Positions 55,429-64,000 of a stretch of 64,000 nt of DNA are shown piece by piece. The position numbers and the translations under genes are program-made. Origin of the DNA: Puccinia triticina. Lineage: Eukaryota; Basidiomycota; Pucciniomycetes; Pucciniales; Pucciniaceae. Where the stretch lies: positions 1,798,501 through 1,862,500 of the forward strand of contig NC_070574.1 of the NCBI RefSeq assembly GCF_026914185.1, read 5' to 3'. The notes under the pieces are model-generated. The model did no database searches. It had not been told where the DNA came from and was given only the letters and a program-made list of their open reading frames with translations. Within the stretch, counting starts at the first letter, position 1. Every line of letters begins with the position of its first letter.

Positions 55429-56463
55429 GCCCCGGTAGTCTCCGGGCCTAAACCTTTAGATAAATAGAGAGGTTCCCTCTTTCCATCTCCCCCATCGCTC
55501 AGTCACCGAAGCGAACTCCGTCCTCCGTAGTCTCTCCATGCGGTAGCAAGCATCAATCGGGTTATTAGCCCCTATTATTTTTTCGCCAATAGTCTATAAC
55601 CTGATGTCCCGATTCTCACTTCCATCCAGCGAACCCACGCACTATGTCTGACAGAGTCCAAGCTGTAACGGATGGTTTCCGGAAAACCAAGAATCCTACC
55701 ACTAGTCCTGATGTTCTCGCGCCAAGAGACTCCGCTTCTACTACTAGCCTCCCTACTACCCGTACCCCGGCCACGGCCAATCCCGTAGAGGTGCCCACCC
55801 CGACTCTCCACCACCCAGCCCCTTCCATCCCTTGTGATGCGGCGGCAAAGAAGAGTAAAACCCACAAGTCCCAGGGGAAAGACGCGCCTCCTGCCGACAC
55901 TACCCCAAACCCATCAAAGGCAACGGGAATTAGTGGAGGCACAAACTTATCCAAGAGATATGAGGCCAACGACAGTAAGTCTAAAGCCCCCCCCCCTCTC
56001 CCAGCCACTTAAGGTCAACAAGAAACTAAAAAAAAAAAAAAGAAAAAAAACGTGTATGCTTGTTGCAGCCAACGACGAAAGTACAGAGCCCGGGATAGAG
56101 GTTTTAGAACCTACCCCCAAGGATTCTTCGAAAGGTGCTTTCTTAGTTTGGTTTTTAACACGGTGTTGATTACCAGGAAAAGTATTGACTCGTCTCCCAT
56201 TCCTTTGCTTGACGCAGGCAAGGCCGCTCTCACGGCTACAACCCTTAAGAGTACTGCCTGGAACGACGATACCATTGCTACCCTGGTCGAAAAGGACTTA
56301 GCCGCGGAGAAGGCTGGCGACAACAAAGCTTCAGACCTCTATTTTGCGATGTTCAAATCCCTGATGTCGGCGAGACCTCCGTCGCAAGCGACCTTAAACC
56401 CTGTGCCCGCCTCAGCCGAAGACCTTAGCAGTAAGACGCGCCCTAAAAAGCCAGTCAATCCTG

Positions 56464-56677
56464 TGTAGAGACTGTAAAATGAAGTGTGTCTGGTGAGAGT
56501 CAAACTCACGACCTCAGCTATGCTGAGACACATACTAGAGTGCTGCCTTTACCAACTAGGCTACAGACGCTTGTGGCTGCCAGCTGGGTGGTTGGTTGGT
56601 AGTGCTCATGGGTCAATCCGACAGCCCTCCATACTGTGGTGATACATCATGGTAGCAGACTAACAGACAACTCAACA
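56464..56677 (-). repeat. TRIM 3' LTR
   Basis: 214 bp, TGTAGAGACTG to CTCAACA; differs from 56885-57098 at two or three bases (one in the B box). Confidence 0.95.
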
Positions 56678-56867
56678 CCCCCCCTTGCTACATAATGGGA
56701 AGTGGGGATTGACCCCAAGAGAGAGTGGGAATGAGACCCAGGAATGATGATCAGCGTAGGGATTGAACCCGTGATCTAGATGTAGGCTTATAGGGGTTTG
56801 CGTGGTCTTACAAGTAAGCATTCACAAATTCATCAAGTCTCTATTGTAAGCGAGTAGCGCTCAGGTA

Positions 56868-56884
56868 GCTCTGGGCTCATAACC
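56868..56884 (-). other. TRIM primer-binding site, half-tRNA type
   Basis: GGTTATGAGCCC directly next to the 5' LTR is complementary to GGGCTCATAACC, the anticodon stem-loop of initiator tRNA-Met, not to a tRNA 3' end. Internal initiator-tRNA priming is known for Drosophila copia and relatives. Confidence 0.75.
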
Positions 56885-57098
56885 TGTAGAGACTGTAAAA
56901 TGAAGTGTGTCTGGTGAGAGTCGAACTCACGACCTCAGCTATGCTGAGACACATACTAGAGTGCTGCCTTTACCAACTAGGCTACAGACGCTTGTGGCTG
57001 CCAGCTGGGTGGTTGGTTGGTAGTGCTCAAGGGTCAATCCGACAGCCCTCCATACTGTGGTGATACATCATGGTAGCAGACTAACAGACAACTCAACA
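56885..57098 (-). repeat. TRIM 5' LTR
   Basis: 214 bp copy with the better-preserved B-box (AGTTCGACTCT on the minus strand). Confidence 0.95.
56907..56991 (-). ncRNA. tRNA-like segment in the TRIM 5' LTR (copy at 56486-56570)
   Basis: 85 nt. Acceptor-like pairing GCGTCTG/CAGACAC (one mismatch), A-box TAGCCTAGTTGG, D stem GCC/GGC, T arm GTGAG-TTCGACT-CTCAC fully paired, and a hairpin TCAGC-ATA-GCTGA where a long variable arm would be. The anticodon stem is poor (GCACT opposite GTGTC), although the loop CTAGTAT would read AGT. It is not a normal tRNA gene, but it should act as an internal Pol III promoter. Confidence 0.75.
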
Positions 57099-57990
57099 TC
57101 CTGACCCTTACGCCAAATACGCACTTATCCCAAAGTACCATGAAGACAAAGAAAACCATTCTGATGGTGAATCCGTTGTTGGGGATATCCAATTCAACAC
57201 CAAAGCTGTACCTAGACACGATGAAATGGGGTTCACCCCTTATTTCGATAAAAATATAAGAGAACTCAAGGGACCCATCCCCTTAACAATCTTCAATGAA
57301 GCCTGGAAGAACCGCGCAATACTTTACTATGCGGAAAAAAGGTCGAAATTCGAAGACTCATCCTCTGACCGGAACCGCTACACGGGCTATCCGTACCCGT
57401 CCGAGTGGACCCAGTTGTTCAGTGATTGGACTTCCAACCATCAAAACTTCTATTCGACCCTCAAGGTCGAATACAATTTCAAGCGCATGGCCAACTGGCT
57501 CCTTGCCCATAAGGCAAATGCGGATGCAATTCTTGCCGAGGACGGCTTCATGGTTGCCCTCTGTTACGACATTCAAGTCAGAACAAACGCCTTTGCACAT
57601 TGTGTGGCGTTGGCAGATGGTTCTCAGTCGGTTGCAAATATCTTGGTGTTCCGTAGCAAAATCGCCCACTCGTGCTACGCCACGGCCAGAAAGTTCGATG
57701 AACTCGACTTCACGGACAATCCGTATGCGGAAAATGGCACTCGAGCTCATTGGGACCCAACGACCGGTGCTCCAAAGACTGAGAAAAAGCAAGCTGTCGC
57801 TAAAGCCTCTAACGTTGCTAGTACGTCTGGTTCGGCATCCCTCCCGGCGAAACCCACCGGTAGCAGAGCCCCGAAGGGCAGCGGGTACAAAGGCAACAAC
57901 TTTGACCCCAACCATGCTGCGAAACAAAGTGCCCAAGGGATGACGAAGATTGCCCAGTAGGCTCTATTCCTTTCTTCCTTCCCCTAAGCG

Positions 57991-59970
57991 TTGGATAAAC
58001 AAATCATCCCTTTGCCCTCCCCTCTTCCAATTCGGGTCAGCCACATGGGCACCGAAACATCCCTTCTCGCGGTACACAACACTATCACTCCCTTTTTTGT
58101 TGTTGTCTTGCTCCGCAAGTTCCGCTGTTGCTCCTTTTTCCCTAGTCTTGTTATCTTTCTTTACGGGAATTTACCTTTTCTAACCAATGAAATAAACCAT
58201 CCCTATACTCTGCTTAGTGAACACCCTGAACAGACCTTATCCGAGCCCCCTCGTCAGCTCCTATGCGCTCAAGAGGCCTCGAAAAATGAAACTGTGGCGG
58301 GCCCCTTCAACCCCAACCAACATAACGCCCTGCTTCCACGCTGGCCCACAAAAGTATCTTGTGAAATGAATATTGGCGCTTGGGAGGCTGCTCTCTTGGA
58401 GGCAGACCTTTTACCTGAGTTCGCCGACGTCCTTGACGGCTTCAGAAACGGCTTCCATCAAGGTATTCCAAAACATTCGCTAGGCCCGAATAGAGCCTTC
58501 TTCACCCCAGACAACCATGCTTTGGCTTGGCAAGTCAAAGACACCATTGAAGAGAAACTCTAGAAAGAACTCTCGAGTGGTCGAATGTTCGGTCCCTTTA
58601 AACATGCCGAGGTCTCAAAGCATTTTGGCTTTTTTAGATCTAACCCACTCGGCGCGGTAGTCAACGGTGACGGCTCTTTACGCCCGACGAACAACTTATC
58701 CTACCCACACTCTAGACCGGAGACTCCCTCGGTTAACTCCTTTGTTAACCCGGATGATTTCGCCACCACCTGGGACAATTTCAACATAGTTTCAAGCTTC
58801 TTACGCCAAAGAGAGAAACCATGCTGGTTAGCTATCTTCGATTGGGAAAAGGCTTATTGCCAAATCCCAACGGCTATGGATCAATGGCCGTACTTACTGG
58901 TGAAAGATTTCAATGGTGATCTCCTGTTAGACACCAGAATTACCTTCGGCAGAGTTGCAGGATGCGGCTCTTTTGGGCGCCCTGCGGATGCCTGGAAGCA
59001 GATCATGCTACATTGATTCGATTTGATCTCCATTTTCCGTTGGGTTGACGACAACCTCTTTGTGAAATATGTGAAGTCCACAACGGAGATGACCAACATT
59101 GTTGCCTTCTCGAACGTCTTGGGTGTCAAAACAAACGACGAGAAATTCTCGGCGTTTGCACCAGAGCAAAAGTACATCGATTTCTTATGGAACGGGGTCA
59201 ACAAGACTGTCCGCTTACCAACAGGCAAACTATTCGAACGTGTTGACCAAATCAAGGGCTTCTTGATTCAACAAACCTTCTCCTATAATAACGTCGAAGT
59301 CATGGTAGGACGCCTTAATCACGTCTCCTACCTGTTACCCCAGCTCAGATGCTATCTGTGTAGCTTCTACCGCTGGCTTAAGAGCTGGGTGACAAAGTCC
59401 GCATCACGGACACTTCCAGAAGACGTAAAAGATGACTTAGACCGCTGGTTCCACACGCTCGTCACTTTTAAGGAAACCCGGTAAATCCCAAACCCCGCCC
59501 CAACGGAAATAGGGTGGGTGGGTGACGCATCGACGGGTTTTGGCATTGGTGTAATGATAGGCCGCCGATGGGCCCAATTTCAATTGATACAAGATTGGAA
59601 GGAAAAATCGAACCACGAGAAGGGCATTGCCTGGTTGGAAACTGTCGCTATCCGCCTAGGCCTATTGATGTTAGGATCTCTAGGTATTAAACAAGGCAAG
59701 ACCTTCATAGTATGGACAGATAATACAACAATAGAAGGTGCGATCCGCAAGCGCAAATCCAAGGACAAATGGGTGAATGAAGAATGGAAAATCATTCAAG
59801 ACACCCTAGTCGAGTTACAAATTGATATCGAAGCGCAAAGGGTGACCTTGGCAGAGAACAAGGCAGATGCACTCTCCAGAGGTGTTAGAGACGGACACGA
59901 GTGGCACCGGGTAGTCCCCATACACCTCTCTGCTGATTTAGAGCAATATATGTTCCAAGTCCTGTACTAA
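57991..59970 (+). pseudogene. DIRS-like ORF2, reverse transcriptase and RNase H
   Basis: One continuous frame broken only by three in-frame stops (TAG 58561, TGA 59014, TAA 59482). RT features include NPLGAVVNGDGSLRPTNNLS, WLAIFDWEKAYCQIP, TFGRVAGCGSFGRPAD, then catalytic IFRWVDDNLFV just after the TGA. RNase H follows: GDASTGFGIGVMIG, WLETVAIRLGLL, FIVWTDNTTIEGAI and NKADALSRG, giving the expected acidic residues. Order and style match DIRS-type Pol. No methyltransferase domain follows. The first 60 residues are hydrophobic and Phe-rich and may not be coding. All three stops could arise from CAG, CGA and CAA by single C-to-T changes. Confidence 0.85.
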
Positions 59971-60091
59971 GCCTTCCCGAGTTGGTTGAGATGACGCACC
60001 TACTATGTCTTCCCATTCTGATTCCCTCATGTTTCATATTGCGTTTCATTTACCAGCCCTGATAACATATAAGTAATCAAGTGTTCGCCTT

Positions 60092-60107
60092 CCCCCCCCC
60101 CCCCCCC
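60092..60107 (+). repeat. Poly-C tract, 16 bases
   Basis: Sixteen C between RT-RNase H and the recombinase ORF. Length-unstable and error-prone. Confidence 0.95.
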
Positions 60108-60144
60108 AAACGGGTGTCCAAAGATATTTCTGTATCCCCGAGAA

Positions 60145-61234
60145 ATGCTCCCACTTGACAAAATCAAACCCTTCCTTCGGGACAGGACTGTTGAGAAGAC
60201 TCCTACGCCACAAAACCTTTATTTTCTAAGGAGTTACAAGTTGAACTCTCTCCTCACGCTCAACACCGCTGTCAAGAAATTCACCCGCTTCAAAGCGGCC
60301 CAAGGAATCAGAGACTATTGCCTACCGATATCAGAAGACAATGTCTATGACTTCTGCTTTTGGGCCGGAAGAGACGAAGGGAAAGACGAGACGCAGGCTA
60401 TTGCCGCGAGTACCCTCGAGAAGTATCTGAATGGGATCAAGGTGTGGCACCTCTACCACCGGAAACGCTACCCTGACTCCATGGACAAGATGGTGAAAAT
60501 CTTACTCCAATCATCGGCCAAGGCAGACGCCTCGCACCCAGCAAAACCTAAGAAAGGAGCCGTCCACCTCAAACACCTTCTTTACCTTGTCGAGCAATTA
60601 CAACGGGAAGGACCAATGGAGCAAGCAGTCTTAGACCTCGCTATCACCGCCTTCTGGGGCATGGCCAGGCTTGGCGAACTTACCTACAGTAAAGACTCTG
60701 GAACCGTAGACCACGCCGACTCACTGTTGACTTCAGATGTGAAATTTGTAACGGCGGCTGGGAAGACAAAGATAAAGCTCACTTGACACTCTCCGGTACG
60801 CCAAAACCTGTAAACCCGGGGAAGTCCAACACATCGACCTAAAGGCCATCGGCAACGCGCTATGTCCAGTCGAAGCAGTGAAACGTCGTCTCCTGGAATC
60901 AAAAGGACAGCAGTCATCCCTCTTCGGGTACTTTGACGCCTCCGGAACCCGTCGCCACCTCACCAAAAGCAACGTCACCAAAACTCTCACCGCTGTGTGG
61001 AAGAAAGGAGACTTCCAAGGCATCTCCGGACACTCTTTCCGAGTAGGAGGAGCATCATTCCGGAACGCAATGGGTGTGAACGTCAAAGACATCTGTCGCC
61101 TAGGAAGATGGGTATCGGAGTGCTACAAGCTATACATCCGGCCTTACACTTCACAGGAAAAAGCCGACGCGATATCCTTGATGGAAGATCTAGACCGTTG
61201 TTGGGCCATTGCCTCCTCGAGTACAGCAAACTAG
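60145..61234 (+). pseudogene. DIRS-like tyrosine recombinase, one frame break
   Basis: From ATG 60145 (MLPLDKIKPF) the N-terminal core-binding region includes FTRFKAAQGIRDYC and EKYLNGIKVWHLYHRKRYP. Catalytic-domain box A is FWGMARLGELTYSKD, with the first Arg. A one-base shift near 60785 moves the frame; the rest encodes LRYAKTCKPGEVQHIDLKA, box B GHSFRVGGASFRNAMG (H-x-x-R) and the nucleophile region LGRWVSECYKLYIRPYT. All members of the R..H-x-x-R..Y set are present. The enzyme would join a circular cDNA intermediate to the genome without a TSD. It ends at 61234. Confidence 0.88.
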
Positions 61235-61757
61235 TAAATAGAACCCTACTTGAAATTTACTCATCGGGGAATTAGAAACAATTGACAAGGGAACTCCCTG
61301 AGGCTCGAGCCTTACTCGAGAATTGGGTCTGAGGTCGTACCCCCCTCGCCCTTGTGGCGAGATCTTTTGTTTTTGTAAAGGTTTCCTCTCCCTCCGCCAC
61401 GAAGCCAAGCGACGCAGCTCCTTCCTCGTCTCGAGGTCGAGTTGACGTCCTGGACACGTCTTCCGGAGTGAGGCACCTTACCCCCGACCCTCACTTGGCT
61501 AGCTTGGGAAGCAGCGTACTCGCCCTTCCGGGCTAGCCTAGGCTCCAGGAATCTAACCAGAGCCAAAAAAAGTAAAGCAATTGAATTACATCATGTTTGC
61601 CGAATGAGATCCACGCTGTATAGCTACGCGCTCCCGAGCGCAAGGCGACCCCCTCAGTCCTGCTGAGAATAAGTTGAACTAAGTGTCCGTGGGACAAAAA
61701 GCCCAACAGGCCCCCTGCACCGCTTGGGCCCCCCTCGCACCGTAAGAGCAACACGGA
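61235..61757 (+). other. 3' non-coding region of the DIRS-like element (B1 expected here)
   Basis: No ORF with motifs. In split-direct-repeat elements this is where B1 lies; its partner B2 would be beyond the gypsy insertion. Contains inverted CTCGAG-rich words near 61305. Confidence 0.45.
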
Positions 61758-62005
61758 TTGTCCATTACTGGAAGCGTGGCGAGAAGTGTTTAGTTCCGTG
61801 GAACCAGAAGGTGTGACACCCCCTAAGCGCCGGTGGCGTCATTGTCACGATTTCTACCGCCACCGACCAATGTGGACGCAAAGTCCCCATCAAGTTATAA
61901 GCCAAAACAATACATGGCCAGAAGCAGGATCTATCCTGAAACCCTTCTATTTATAGAGACCCCTTGAGGGACAAACCCGCTCTGGGAAAACCAAAGGAGT
62001 TTATG
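61758..62005 (+). repeat. A2 repeat of the DIRS-like element, cut at its end
   Basis: Matches 55181-55428. Similarity stops exactly where TGTGAAGG of the next element starts, so A2 may continue beyond it. Confidence 0.93.
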
Positions 62006-62436
62006 TGTGAAGGCCCACCTACAAGTCTTATCTCAATTGGCAAGATAGCCTAGCATAAGACCGAGGGGAAAGACAATTCTCTTAGAACTCTAATGAGAAT
62101 TGCTTTATCAATAATGGAAAGAGGTGTTTGTTGTGTCGAATAGCTACTTTAGTATTTTCCAATAAGAATGAGAAATAAAGAACAAAGATCACGAGATGAA
62201 GAAAGAAAGAAAAGGGGACAAAGAACAAATACAAGGTAAAATATATAAGAATGATGACGAGTTACATTTGTAAAACAACTGGGTAATAACTAATAAAAAC
62301 AACAATAATTTATCTCAAAACTGGCATAACCATTTCATAATGTTTAAAGCGCATGACACTTACATATTATGAACGCTTCTATCTGTAAATCTGAAAGATG
62401 TCTAAATATTAATCAACAAAATGCTCAGTCGTTACA
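62006..62436 (-). repeat. 3' LTR of the second gypsy element
   Basis: TGTGAAGGCCC to GTCGTTACA, about 431 bp. The left end is set by loss of DIRS-like identity. The right end is inferred from a minus-strand TGTAACGAC start, common in basidiomycete gypsy LTRs. No good polypurine tract is seen next to it. Confidence 0.7.
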
Positions 62437-62455
62437 AAGAAGACTTACCTTATAC

Positions 62456-63997
62456 CTATGACTCTCCCAAAGCTACAGCCGCCTTTTTACCTCTCTTTTT
62501 CTTCGCAAGCCCAAACAACTCACCATGAACTTCCTGAAATTTCTTTATGCGTAAATTTAGCTTCTCTGGAAGATTTTCTTCCGCAACCCACTTATCATTA
62601 CCTACAGTAGAATTACTCCACAAAAGCAAATATTCATACTTACCCTTCTTTACCATCTGCGCGTCCAAAATCGACTTCAGCAAACCCCAATCCACCACTT
62701 CCTCATCCGTATAATATTTTTCTTTAATACCTTCAACTAAACCGCGGTTGACAAGAGCATTTGGACCAACGTATTGCACTATAAGAGACACATTGAAAAC
62801 AGGATGTAATTTCGGATATTCCTTCTCAATATCTAACTGTACTGCGTTAGTTCCTACCATTTCAACAACTCGAAATGGGCCTATGTATCTATAATCCAGT
62901 TTAGAATTCAAACGTCTAGCTTTTATAAATTTCCGTAATAACAATACCCACTCACCTTCCTTGTAAACTGGAGCCGGTTTCTTCTTTAAATTATAATACT
63001 TTGCTTGTTTCTTTCTAGCTAAATCTAAACACTCCATCGCTGTCTCCTGTGTTAACTGCAAATCCATAATAAAATTGTCCAAATCCTTGCGACCACAAGA
63101 TTCAGTTATAATATTAAATCTTGGATGATGGCCATACGTGAGGAAAAATGGAGAGACTTTAAAACTTGCCAAATCCAAATTGTTAATTGAAAATTCGGCC
63201 ATGTCCAAAACACGATCCCAATTGTCCTGATAATATGAACAGAAATGACGTAAATAATCCTCTAATACTTGATTCATACGCTCTGTTTGTCCATCAGTTT
63301 GCGGATGATACGCCGTCAACAAAGAACTCTTAATACTTAAAGCTGTCATCAATGACTTCCAAAACTCACTTACAAACGTTGCCCCCCTGTCAGAAACTAT
63401 CCTTTCAGGCAACCCGTGTAAACGAAAAATATTCTTTCTGAATAAATTTGCCAAAACCGCGGATGAAGACGATTCTTTGCAAGGAATGAAATGCGTCAAT
63501 TTACTTAACAAATCAATAACAACCAAAATTGAATAAAAACCCCCTGAAAGAGGAAGCTTAGTTATCATATCCATACCTATAGTGTTCCAAGGCTTTTCGT
63601 CCGGGACCGACGATACTAACTGACCATCACTTAACTGCCTCCGCGCTTTCACTCGTTGAGAAGAATCGCAAGATTTGACATAATCAATCACCAAAGCTTT
63701 TACCTGCGGCCAAGAAAAGGTGCGCGTGAGTGTCGAAAGTGTCCTAGCCACCCCTGGATGACCCACCGTTGGTGCATCATGATACATGGTCAATATTCGC
63801 ACTCGAAGAGATGCCGGGACTAAAACCCTATCCTTAAACCAAACAACGTCATCTCCTTGACTCACACCCTTCAGCTTCAACTCAGCATCCGTATAGTTGC
63901 GCTTAAAGAAAGAGAGCAATTGCTTGTTAGGACGTTGGAAACCCATGTCATGAACACCGTTAAACCCGACACGTGAACTGGTATCCTCAGCCAACAA
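62456..63997 (-). CDS. Gypsy Pol, integrase and chromodomain-like end, partial
   Basis: 513 residues open to the window edge. A zinc-binding-domain remnant has YHDAPTVGHPGVARTL and SCDSSQ, in which the second Cys of the usual C-x-x-C is Ser. The core has GMDMITKLPLSGG (about residue 141), IVSDRGATFVSEFW (about 202) and HPQTDGQTERMNQ (about 238), with D-35-E spacing. Next are LDYRYIGPFRVVEMVG (GPF/Y module), VFNVSLIVQYVG, and a chromodomain-like segment near 425-480 (ILDAQMVKKGKYEYLLLW). A Lys-rich tail ends ALGES. The ORF is otherwise intact, so the Ser may be a recent change. Confidence 0.93.
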   Translation of the reverse strand: MLAEDTSSRVGFNGVHDMGFQRPNKQLLSFFKRNYTDAELKLKGVSQGDDVVWFKDRVLVPASLRVRILTMYHDAPTVGHPGVARTLSTLTRTFSWPQVKALVIDYVKSCDSSQRVKARRQLSDGQLVSSVPDEKPWNTIGMDMITKLPLSGGFYSILVVIDLLSKLTHFIPCKESSSSAVLANLFRKNIFRLHGLPERIVSDRGATFVSEFWKSLMTALSIKSSLLTAYHPQTDGQTERMNQVLEDYLRHFCSYYQDNWDRVLDMAEFSINNLDLASFKVSPFFLTYGHHPRFNIITESCGRKDLDNFIMDLQLTQETAMECLDLARKKQAKYYNLKKKPAPVYKEGEWVLLLRKFIKARRLNSKLDYRYIGPFRVVEMVGTNAVQLDIEKEYPKLHPVFNVSLIVQYVGPNALVNRGLVEGIKEKYYTDEEVVDWGLLKSILDAQMVKKGKYEYLLLWSNSTVGNDKWVAEENLPEKLNLRIKKFQEVHGELFGLAKKKRGKKAAVALGES

Positions 63998-64000
63998 CTC

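Larger units (their letters stand above)
56464..57098 (-). mobile_element. TRIM with tRNA-like LTRs (Helenus-type candidate)
   Basis: 635 bp: two 214-bp LTRs with TG/CA ends and only 207 bp between them, TSD tcctg (56459-56463 and 57099-57103). Read on the minus strand, the 5' LTR (57098-56885) is followed at once by GGTTATGAGCCCAGAGC, and the 3' LTR is preceded by AAGGGGGGG (56686-56678), a PBS and a polypurine tract. There is no coding sequence. Each LTR contains a tRNA-like block with Pol III-type A and B boxes. Miniature LTR elements carrying a tRNA-like LTR are known as Helenus TRIMs, with 5-bp TSDs in fungi; this one fits. Confidence 0.92.
55644..57960 (+). pseudogene. DIRS-like ORF1 (Gag-like), split by a TRIM
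   Basis: Starts MSDRVQAVTDGFRK. The frame shifts near the C-run (about 55986) and the A-run (about 56030). The middle piece ends TRPKKPVNP at 56463, where the TRIM is inserted. After the second TSD copy the same frame goes on with DPYAKYALIPKYHED, then MGFTPYFDKNIRELKGPIPL, WTQLFSDWTSNHQNFYSTL and ILVFRSKIAHSCYATARKF, to a stop at 57960. The last 40 residues are Lys/Ala/Gly-rich and basic, suitable for nucleic-acid binding; there is no zinc knuckle. It is Gag by position, since no clear motif identifies it. Confidence 0.75.
55181..62005 (+). mobile_element. DIRS/Ngaro-like tyrosine-recombinase retrotransposon, broken
   Basis: Carries, on one strand, a Gag-like ORF, RT with RNase H, and a tyrosine recombinase in place of a DDE integrase, the defining set of DIRS-order elements. 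A 248-bp direct repeat lies at each end (55181-55428 and 61758-62005), differing at about five positions. Direct repeats, with an internal segment upstream of the second one, fit the split direct repeats of Ngaro/PAT-like elements. The right copy ends abruptly at a gypsy LTR, so the terminal B repeat would lie outside the window. No methyltransferase ORF. Confidence 0.9.
62006..64000 (-). mobile_element. Second Ty3/gypsy element, minus strand, partial
   Basis: The 3' LTR and the end of pol are in the window; the rest lies beyond 64000. It is inserted into, or at the edge of, the DIRS-like A2 repeat. The predicted TSD is ttatg (62001-62005); the partner is not visible. Confidence 0.9.

Noticed and set aside
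56486..56991. Two genuine tRNA-Thr or tRNA-Leu genes
   Set aside because: The two copies are parts of the TRIM LTRs, the anticodon stem does not pair, and the acceptor stem has a mismatch.
55181..62005. Reading the 248-bp direct repeats as LTRs of a gypsy element
   Set aside because: The element encodes a tyrosine recombinase and no DDE integrase, the left repeat lacks TG/CA ends, and no TSD is seen.

Overview
This window is a transposon-dense stretch of a fungal genome, most likely a rust (Pucciniales). The evidence is spliceosomal introns of about 60-230 bp, a split tRNA-Trp gene, a Cap59/Cmt1-type mannosyltransferase relic, a chromodomain Ty3/gypsy element of the type abundant in rust genomes, and a hypothetical gene that resembles a rust multigene family. 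The rust assignment comes from resemblance, not from a search.

Host genes are few. They are an intron-containing tRNA-Trp (378-466, minus), a C2H2 zinc-finger gene with very small exons (24008-25122, plus, 3' end not found), an apparently intact 40S ribosomal protein S19 gene with three introns (27765-28455, plus), a Cap59-like glycosyltransferase pseudogene (about 18463-19577, plus), and a rust-type hypothetical gene cut by a solo LTR (48102-50679, minus).

The rest is layered mobile DNA, much of which can be resolved to the base from target-site duplications (TSDs). A chromovirus (5996-15687, TSD ttgtt) has almost identical LTRs, and its 5' LTR already carries a solo LTR (13941-14759, TSD actat). 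A hAT transposon (28674-31908, TSD gtcccagc) contains a MULE-like MITE (28912-30134, TSD gtttggcct). A second MULE-like MITE (39306-45490, TSD ggaaagcac) contains a Ty1/copia element (39506-45050, TSD gtttt). A LINE (from 51135) is cut by a MULE-like element (53031-54724, TSD agggagtaa), which holds a Harbinger-like MITE (53699-54653, TSD taa). A second Harbinger-like MITE (54734-55026) sits in the last three bases of that MULE TSD, and the LINE frame resumes at about 55027. A DIRS/Ngaro-like tyrosine-recombinase retrotransposon (55181-62005) is cut in its gag-like ORF by a miniature LTR element (56464-57098, TSD tcctg) and at its 3' repeat by a second gypsy element that runs off the window (from 62006).

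The two most unusual items are as follows. (1) The miniature LTR element carries a tRNA-like, Pol III-promoter-like segment inside each LTR, and its primer-binding site matches the anticodon region of initiator tRNA-Met. (2) Tandem palindrome arrays with units of about 42-55 bp recur inside otherwise unrelated foldback, MULE-like and Harbinger-like elements. In addition, two minisatellite arrays of a 28-bp unit (46489-47348 and 50908-51134) are built from two overlapping dyads and are open in all three frames of the minus strand.
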